In this document: positions 59,505-64,000 of the stretch, piece after piece
Layout of the letters: each line of letters opens with the position of its first letter
Position numbering within the stretch: position 1 is the stretch's first letter
Source: Clostridiales bacterium
Lineage (GTDB): Bacteria; Bacillota; Clostridia; Christensenellales; Aristaeellaceae
Assembly: GCA_004556395.1 (NCBI GenBank)
Contig: SFHK01000001.1
Location: forward strand, 29,263 to 93,262
Direction: 5' to 3'
Length of the DNA: 64,000 bases
Program-made: the position numbers and the translations under genes
Notes under the pieces: generated by a model
Database searches by the model: none
Told to the model about the DNA's origin: nothing
What the model saw: the letters and a program-made list of their open reading frames with translations, nothing else

Positions 59505-59577
59505 AGCTGGCGAAGGGACTCGAACCCGCAACCTGCTGATTACAAATCAGCTGCTCTACCAATTGAGCTACGCCAGC
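59505..59577 (-). tRNA. tRNA-Thr (TGT)
   Basis: Acceptor GCTGGCG with CGCCAGC, D arm AGCTCAATTGGTAGAGC, anticodon arm CTGAT-TTGTAAT-CAG giving TGT, T arm GCGGGTTCGAGTCCC. CCA is not encoded. Confidence 0.93.
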
Positions 59578-59616
59578 GGATTCAATGCCAGAAACTCCGG
59601 CAAAAAATTCGAGAAG

Positions 59617-59691
59617 CGATCCGGAAGGGGCTCGAACCCTCGACCTCCAGCGTGACAGGCTGGCATTCTAAACCAACTGAACTACCGGACC
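59617..59691 (-). tRNA. tRNA-Asp (GTC)
   Basis: Acceptor GGTCCGG with CCGGATC, anticodon arm CCAGC-CTGTCAC-GCTGG giving GTC, T arm GAGGGTTCGAGCCCCTT, discriminator G as expected for Asp. Confidence 0.93.
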
Positions 59692-59695
59692 ATAC

Positions 59696-59769
59696 TGGGC
59701 CTTCAGGGACTTGAACCCCGGACCGATCGGTTATGAGCCGACTGCTCTGACCAACTGAGCTAAAGGCCC
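59696..59769 (-). tRNA. tRNA-Met (CAT), elongator type
   Basis: Acceptor GGGCCTT with AAGGCCC, D arm AGCTCAGTTGGTCAGAGC, anticodon arm TCGGC-TCATAA-CCGA giving CAT, T arm CCGGGGTTCAAGTCCCTG. The paired first base argues against an initiator. A lysidine-modified tRNA-Ile with CAT cannot be fully excluded. Confidence 0.88.
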
Positions 59770-59795
59770 AAGCGTCACCTGAAAGACCAAGAAAA

Positions 59796-59867
59796 CGACC
59801 TCTACGGGATTCGAACCCGTGTTACCGCCGTGAAAGGGCGATGTCTTAACCACTTGACCAAGAGGTC
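59796..59867 (-). tRNA. tRNA-Glu (TTC)
   Basis: Acceptor GACCTCT with AGAGGTC, anticodon arm TCGCC-CTTTCAC-GGCGG giving TTC, T arm ACGGGTTCGAATCCCGT, discriminator G. Confidence 0.94.
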
Positions 59868-59876
59868 TCATTCCAC

Positions 59877-59950
59877 TCGGGGTGACAGGATTCGAACCTG
59901 CGGCCCCATGCTCCCAAAGCACGTGCGCTACCAGACTGCGCTACACCCCG
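59877..59950 (-). tRNA. tRNA-Pro (TGG)
   Basis: First tRNA of the array. Acceptor CGGGGTG with CACCCCG, anticodon arm CGTGC-TTTGGGA-GCATG giving TGG, T arm GCAGGTTCGAATCCTGT, discriminator A. Confidence 0.94.
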
Positions 59951-59994
59951 AACTCCTCAGTCCATTGGACCGTGCCTCGCAAGCGACGTACACT

Positions 59995-60023
59995 ATTATA
60001 GCGATACGCACCCCATTTGTCAA
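59995..60023 (-). promoter_or_regulatory. Consensus promoter of the seven-tRNA array
   Basis: On the minus strand TTGACA, a 17-bp spacer and TATAAT match the sigma-A consensus perfectly, 44 bp upstream of tRNA-Pro. Confidence 0.92.
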
Positions 60024-60045
60024 TACCTTTTTTCACCTTTCAATG

Positions 60046-60891
60046 TTAATTCCAATGTTTTATTTTCTCGAGCCAATTCCGCGCGAATTCCCGATATTCC
60101 TCGTCCCGGATAACGCCCAGGAAGTGCACATAGCACTGCGCCATATAGTACCTCACCGCACTTTCGTCGCAGCTGCCCGCCTTCCGGTATCCGGCCAGAA
60201 AGCGCTCCACCTCTTCCTCCGTCCGCAGGAACTTCTGACCGGGACGCAGAAACAGCGCCCACGCAATGTCGAAATCGCGGTTGCCATAGCCTGCCAGCTC
60301 GAAGTCCAGAATCGCGCTGATGTGATGTTCCTTCCAAAGCACGTTGGCATAATGGAAATCCCCGTGACAGAACGCGGTTTCCCCATTTTTCGGAGAATCG
60401 GCAAAGAACTCGTCCAAGAACGTCAGCTTCCGTTCTTCCAGCGTTTCCCGCGTCGGCCGATGATGAAACCGCCGCTCCGCCCGCGGCCCAGCCTTCAGCG
60501 TCTGCGCGTGCAAGCGCGCCAGCGCCTCGCCGTACTCCTCCATACAGGAAAGCGCCGCGCCGTCTTCATTGTCCCCCACGATCATGGACAGCCGCTCGCC
60601 GGGTCTTTCCTCGGTTACGGAAAACCGGAAGCCCTCGCGGCCACAGTCAAGCACTCTCGGAAAGATGGGCGCGTCCAGCTGTGAAAGGATGTTCACTTCA
60701 TTCGCAAGGTTCGCGCTTTCCTGCCGCGCGACCTTTACGTAGGCCGTCACTTCCCGTCCTTCCCATTCTCCGCGCATGCGGAACACATCGTTGCCCGCGT
60801 GCGGATAGCCCAACACCTCGGTCGGCCGGAATTCATGATACGCCAACGCAAACGGATCGCAGGTTTCTCGCCACTTCTCCGGATAAGCCAT
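60046..60891 (-). CDS. Aminoglycoside phosphotransferase (APH) family protein
   Basis: Kinase-like fold of 281 residues. Catalytic loop FCHGDFHYANVLW contains the HxDxxxxN motif, and the metal loop ILDFELAGYGNRDFD follows. The nucleotide-binding lobe at the N-terminus has VTAYVKVARQES with the ATP lysine. Relatives phosphorylate aminoglycosides, choline, homoserine or other alcohols, so resistance should not be assumed. It lies between two tRNA clusters. Two operator-like dyads precede it. Confidence 0.85.
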   Translation of the reverse strand: MAYPEKWRETCDPFALAYHEFRPTEVLGYPHAGNDVFRMRGEWEGREVTAYVKVARQESANLANEVNILSQLDAPIFPRVLDCGREGFRFSVTEERPGERLSMIVGDNEDGAALSCMEEYGEALARLHAQTLKAGPRAERRFHHRPTRETLEERKLTFLDEFFADSPKNGETAFCHGDFHYANVLWKEHHISAILDFELAGYGNRDFDIAWALFLRPGQKFLRTEEEVERFLAGYRKAGSCDESAVRYYMAQCYVHFLGVIRDEEYREFARNWLEKIKHWN

Positions 60892-60913
60892 CTTCGCAAC
60901 GCCCCTCTCTGTT

Positions 60914-61019
60914 CGTGGTATTGTATCACAGGAACGTGAATTTCTCGTGTTTCCCTCTCAAAGTTTCCAAATCATCTCCGTTCGCGGTCTCGCATCACAA
61001 AAATGTGAATTTCTCGTGT
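60914..61019. promoter_or_regulatory. Pair of operator-like direct repeats upstream of the APH-family gene
   Basis: Two related blocks start at 60911 and 60980, 69 bp apart. Each contains ATCACA-N4/5-GTGAAT followed by TTCTCGTGTTT. TCAC and GTGA form a dyad. The first copy sits against a TACAAT (minus strand) that could be the gene's -10 box. This suggests a repressor site, unproven. Confidence 0.45.
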
Positions 61020-61057
61020 TTCGGCCGGTTTTCGCTCGAAAATTCCCAAGTTAGGTA

Positions 61058-61086
61058 TTGACAAACATCAAACCGAGCAGTATAAT
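61058..61086 (+). promoter_or_regulatory. Consensus promoter of the Tyr-Leu tRNA pair
   Basis: TTGACA, a 17-bp spacer and TATAAT match the consensus perfectly, 27 bp upstream of tRNA-Tyr. Confidence 0.92.
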
Positions 61087-61113
61087 AATTCTCGCTTGCT
61101 GAAACAAGCACGT

Positions 61114-61195
<82 letters not shown>

Positions 61196-61218
61196 CCATC
61201 TTCTTCGGAAGACCATTC

Positions 61219-61304
61219 GCGGGAATGGCGGAATTGGCAGACGCGCTAGATTCAGGTTCTAGTGATCATTACGATTCGTGCAGGTTCAAGTCCTGTTTCC
61301 CGCA
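61219..61304 (+). tRNA. tRNA-Leu (CAG), second copy
   Basis: Identical to the minus-strand tRNA-Leu, anticodon CAG, long variable arm, discriminator A. It follows tRNA-Tyr by about 20 bp, as in the other cluster, although the spacer sequence differs. Confidence 0.95.
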
Positions 61305-61310
61305 GGAAAG

Positions 61311-61346
61311 CAGTCGGATGCGAAATGCATTCGACTGTATTTTATT
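61311..61346 (+). terminator. Terminator of the Tyr-Leu tRNA pair
   Basis: CAGTCG and CGACTG form the lower stem with ATGC/GCAT above a GAAA-type loop, followed by TATTTTATT. Confidence 0.85.
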
Positions 61347-61399
61347 CAGCTTTATAAAATCAGCAGCTGCGCTCTTCTGAAAACGGCGTCCATCATCAG

Positions 61400-61493
61400 G
61401 ATTCGTCTTTCCCGAACGCAATCAATTTCCGCACACAAATCTTCGAACAGCCACGCCTGCCGTTATCGAGATTCGTCTTTTCCGAACACAATC
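61400..61493 (+). repeat. Short direct repeat at the end of the HAD gene
   Basis: GATTCGTCTTTCCCGAACGC at 61400 recurs with two changes at 61470, inside the last codons of the HAD hydrolase gene. The copy to the left lies in noncoding DNA. Confidence 0.5.
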
Positions 61494-62137
61494 GCTTCCA
61501 GATCGCGAAGCTCCGGGCAATATCTCGGGCATTCGCGGCGCATGTATTCCACGATCTGCGGAACATGGTGCGCCCAGCCCGCCGCCGCGAAATCCACGTC
61601 GCAGGCGTCGGCCATCTGCTTGCCCGGCTTCAGGTCGTCCATCATCAGAAGCGCGTCGGGCGAAAGCCCCGTCCGCCGCATGATCTCCTTCAGCGGCCAC
61701 GGGCTCGGCTTGCGCTTTTCGGGCGCGCTGTCCCAGCCGTACACGAACTCCGGCTCCGGCAGACCGTTTTCCCGCCAGTCGCGCAGGATGTTCTCCTTCA
61801 GCGAATGCGAAACGACGCACAGCCGAATGCCCGCCTCGCGGCAGCGCCACAGGAATTCCTTCATGCCCGGGTAAGCCTTCGGCACGTGCCCGGCCACATA
61901 GTGTTCCCACGCGCGCCCCTGCTCCGCGTCCTCCTCCGCCGTGAAGCCGAGAATGTCCCGGCAGAACTCCGCAAAGCCCGGTTCAAAATTGTACAGAAAA
62001 TACTCTTCCAGCGTAAGCGACTCCCACTTTCCCGGCCGCAGCCGCCGAAGCGTCTCCATGAACGCGGGATAATGCACGCTGGCCGTGCTGTCGACGACGG
62101 TGTCGTCGTGATCGAGTACCAGACATTGATAGCGCAT
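61463..62137 (-). CDS. HAD-superfamily hydrolase (phosphatase-like)
   Basis: The 224-residue protein begins MRYQCLVLDHDDTVVDS, holding motif I (DxDxT/V). Motif II is in LCVVSHS, a lysine in EKRKPSPWPL and motif III in LLMMDDLKPGKQMA. The cap domain is helical. It probably dephosphorylates a small metabolite such as a sugar phosphate. The ATG was chosen for AAAGGAGAAA upstream; an extended frame lacks this. It is divergent from the GH130 gene. Confidence 0.9.
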   Translation of the reverse strand: MRYQCLVLDHDDTVVDSTASVHYPAFMETLRRLRPGKWESLTLEEYFLYNFEPGFAEFCRDILGFTAEEDAEQGRAWEHYVAGHVPKAYPGMKEFLWRCREAGIRLCVVSHSLKENILRDWRENGLPEPEFVYGWDSAPEKRKPSPWPLKEIMRRTGLSPDALLMMDDLKPGKQMADACDVDFAAAGWAHHVPQIVEYMRRECPRYCPELRDLEAIVFGKDESR

Positions 62138-62210
62138 GAATTTCTCCTTTGGAATTCCTTTTGCTTCCAGTATACCACCTTTGGTTTCTTTCGTCCAGAA
62201 ATGTTTTCCC

Positions 62211-62239
62211 TTGACGGCCAAAGTCGCGCGGCGTATAAT
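62211..62239 (+). promoter_or_regulatory. Sigma-A promoter of the GH130 gene
   Basis: TTGACG, a 17-bp spacer and TATAAT lie 50 bp ahead of the start codon. Confidence 0.85.
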
Positions 62240-62288
62240 GGAGATGTTCCCGGAGATTTTTTGAGCAACATCGGAACGGAGGATACTT

Positions 62289-63272
62289 ATGGCGAATCCC
62301 AAGCTTTTTACGCATCCCTGCATTCACCGTTATGAAGGCAATCCCGTGATGACCTGTAAGGACGTTCCCTATCCCAGCACGCTCGTGTTCAACGCCGGCG
62401 TAATCCGCTATCAGGGTCGCTACGCGATGACGTTCCGCAACGACTATGAGCACATCAGCCAGGCGAAATTTGCCGGCACGAATATCGGCCTCGCGTTCAG
62501 TGACGACGGCATTCACTGGAAGGTCGAGCCCCAGCCCGTGTTCGCGCTGCAGGACAAGGAAATCGTCCGCGCCTATGACCCGCGCCTGACCGACGTCGAG
62601 GGGCAGATTTACATGACCTTCGCGGTGGACACCCGTCATGGCGTGTGCGGCGGCATTGCGAAAACCGACGACCTGCATCACTATGAAATGGTTTCCCTGA
62701 GCGTGCCGGACAACCGCAACATGGTGCTGTTCCCGGAGCGCGTCAACGGCATGTACATGCGCCTTGAGCGCCCCATGCCCGTATACAGCCGCGGCAGAGA
62801 CCAGTTCGACATCTGGATCAGCGAAAGCCCCGACCTCGTGCACTGGGGCAACCCGCACCTGCTGCTGGCCGTTGAGGACTTCCCGTTCGCCAACGACAAA
62901 ATCGGCCCCGGCGCGCCGCCGCTGCGCACCGACGCGGGCTGGCTGATCTTTACCCACACCGTCGATATCGATCCCACCCGCGGCAAGAACGGCTGGGAGG
63001 ATCGCTGGATCAAGCGCTATTGCATCGCCGTGGCGCTGCTGGATCTGAACGAGCCGTGGAAGGTGCTTGGCTATTCGAAGGTGCCGCTGCTCGCGCCGGA
63101 AACCGACTACGAAACCACCATCGGCTTCCGCACAAACGTCGTGTTCCCGACCGCCGCGCTGCGCATGGATGACAACATCATCCGCATCTACTACGGCGCC
63201 GCCGATACCGTGATCGCCTTCGCCGAAGCCAGGGAGGAAGACCTCATTCAGCTGTGCCTGAAGGGCGAATAA
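62289..63272 (+). CDS. GH130 family beta-mannoside phosphorylase-like enzyme
   Basis: Five-bladed beta-propeller enzyme of 327 residues. Features include NPVMTCKDVPYPSTLVFNAG at the N-terminus, FRNDYE, the catalytic-acid context RAYDPRLTDVEGQIYMTF, KTDDLHHYEMV and GPGAPPLRTDAGWLI. GH130 enzymes phosphorolyse beta-1,4-mannosyl-glucose or mannobiose, or mannosyl-GlcNAc. The subgroup cannot be fixed here. GGAGGATACTT precedes the ATG. It acts in the cytosol and is transcribed alone. Confidence 0.93.
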   Translation: MANPKLFTHPCIHRYEGNPVMTCKDVPYPSTLVFNAGVIRYQGRYAMTFRNDYEHISQAKFAGTNIGLAFSDDGIHWKVEPQPVFALQDKEIVRAYDPRLTDVEGQIYMTFAVDTRHGVCGGIAKTDDLHHYEMVSLSVPDNRNMVLFPERVNGMYMRLERPMPVYSRGRDQFDIWISESPDLVHWGNPHLLLAVEDFPFANDKIGPGAPPLRTDAGWLIFTHTVDIDPTRGKNGWEDRWIKRYCIAVALLDLNEPWKVLGYSKVPLLAPETDYETTIGFRTNVVFPTAALRMDDNIIRIYYGAADTVIAFAEAREEDLIQLCLKGE

Positions 63273-63302
63273 CGCGGGCTGATGTAAAAGGCCATTTTAA
63301 AG

Positions 63303-63346
63303 CAAGAACGGATTTCGAAGCCACACCAGCGACAAATCCGTTCTTG
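63303..63346. terminator. Terminator between convergent GH130 and right-edge genes
   Basis: CAAGAACGGATTT and AAATCCGTTCTTG are perfect 13-bp arms around an 18-nt loop, with TAATCATTT after the right arm. It serves the convergent pair. Confidence 0.85.
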
Positions 63347-63353
63347 TAATCAT

Positions 63354-64000
63354 TTAAGGCACATATTTCAGAAGATCAATTCGATCGATCTCAATCACGC
63401 TGACATCGACCGGCGTGGTATACTGGCCGTTTCCAACTGGAATCGACACATCTTTGACGTAGAGTTCATTCCTCTCCATACATTCCACCAGCTTGCCGTT
63501 TTCGTCGATGCGCAGCAAATAATCCATGCTCGAATATTCCTGTTCAGAATCCTTTTCCACCGTTGTGGCTTTTATGATACCACCCGTAAAAACGGAAAAA
63601 TGATATCCCTTGAGCGAAGCTATGAAGGACTCCTTCGACATCGTGTCGTAAGCCATCGTTATTCCTGCCGTAGCGTCGTAAGAATAGATCACTCCATTCG
63701 CAACAATATAATTAAATTTTCTTCCAGCATATGATTCCAGTTTGACTGCCTGTTCAAATGGCAGCGTATGCCCAATGTCGTTGATCATCCATTCCGTCCT
63801 GACGCTCCCGTCAGCCAAATCTATGGAACGTATCGTGTCGTCCTCCTGAAAATAGAGCCGCCCATTTTCAAAGACCATATGGCTCTCCGATAAATCGTTC
63901 TCAGATTTTCCGTCAAACGAATACAGCCCGGATGTGCTCCCGTTATCACAGCAATAAATGCTCTTGTCCGTAATCAGATATAGCTTTTTGTCGTATACAG
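63354..64000 (-). CDS. C-terminal part of a beta-propeller-like protein (partial, runs off the window)
   Basis: The frame is open to the right edge, so the start is not visible. At least 214 residues are present. Repeating beta-strand motifs such as LYLITDKSIYCCD, LYFQEDDTIRSIDLADGSV and VIYSYDATAGITMAYD suggest a propeller of the DUF5050 or YncE-like kind. The end is DRIDLLKYVP. Base composition is lower in G+C than the neighbours, a possible sign of different origin. No function can be given. Confidence 0.65.
   Translation of the reverse strand, partial: VYDKKLYLITDKSIYCCDNGSTSGLYSFDGKSENDLSESHMVFENGRLYFQEDDTIRSIDLADGSVRTEWMINDIGHTLPFEQAVKLESYAGRKFNYIVANGVIYSYDATAGITMAYDTMSKESFIASLKGYHFSVFTGGIIKATTVEKDSEQEYSSMDYLLRIDENGKLVECMERNELYVKDVSIPVGNGQYTTPVDVSVIEIDRIDLLKYVP

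Noticed and set aside
60046..60891. Calling the APH-family gene an aminoglycoside resistance determinant
   Set aside because: Only the general kinase motifs are visible; the family includes many housekeeping alcohol kinases and no other resistance genes or mobile elements are near.

Overview
The window looks like part of the chromosome of a GC-rich, spore-forming Firmicute of the class Clostridia, possibly a gut organism (the habitat is inferred from gene content only). Three things support this. The germination protease gpr and a SipL-like spore protein (SPOCS/DUF3794 plus LysM) are endospore genes. Promoters are sigma-A type with 17-bp spacing, and Shine-Dalgarno sites are strong purine-rich AGGAGG types. 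The lexA promoter carries a Gram-positive-type SOS box. Base composition is high in G+C throughout except at the right edge and around some tRNA and intergenic stretches.

Layout, left to right. 1-5.2 kb (minus): a heterodimeric ABC exporter, a mannitol-type dehydrogenase and a small protein in one operon. 5.3-9.7 kb (minus): a very large secreted Ig-like protein with a caspase-like C-terminus, a zinc-ribbon protein and a CYTH protein. 9.8-13.8 kb (minus): an RluA pseudouridine synthase, a secreted unknown and a MATE transporter. 13.9-25.5 kb (mostly plus): gpr, sipL-like, a holin-like pair, parA-parB, a CBM9-like and a GH28-like protein, then DUF2232 (yybS)-rplI-dnaB. The last three and parAB are genes found near the replication origin in Bacillus, so the window may be origin-proximal. 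AI-2E family genes lie here on the minus strand.

25.6-32.9 kb: a tiny zinc-finger gene, a GNAT enzyme, then a phnC-phnE-phnE-like transporter operon with an aldo/keto reductase and a fucose-isomerase-like protein, but no substrate-binding protein. 33-40.3 kb (minus): a membrane protein with a phosphodiester glycosidase (NAGPA) and a complete BMP-type nucleoside ABC importer. 40.5-44.4 kb (plus): mscL fused to a zinc ribbon, and a putative glycoside hydrolase with an MFS carrier.

44.5-49.7 kb: a Cys-rich protein, tag, a lexA-MATE operon with SOS box, and a KdpDE-like two-component system whose kinase lacks the KdpD sensor domain. 49.8-51.5 kb: two identical tRNA-Ala transcription units flanking a third MATE gene. 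51.7-54.9 kb (plus): membrane dipeptidase, a four-LysM protein, a TroA/ZnuA-like lipoprotein and RNase HI. 54.9-59 kb (minus): a tyrosine recombinase, then a methyltransferase-serine hydrolase-GNAT operon.

59.2-61.3 kb: a seven-tRNA array on the minus strand (Pro, Glu, Met, Asp, Thr, Tyr, Leu) and, in inverted orientation, a second identical Tyr-Leu pair. An aminoglycoside-phosphotransferase-like gene lies between them. 61.4-64 kb: a HAD hydrolase, a GH130 phosphorylase and a partial AT-richer gene running off the right edge. No CRISPR array, rRNA, insertion sequence or prophage was seen. The strongest candidates for something new are the Ig-like/caspase-like secreted protein, the binding-protein-less phn-like operon with a repeat-bearing permease, and the small protein that copies the C-terminal tail of its AI-2E neighbour.
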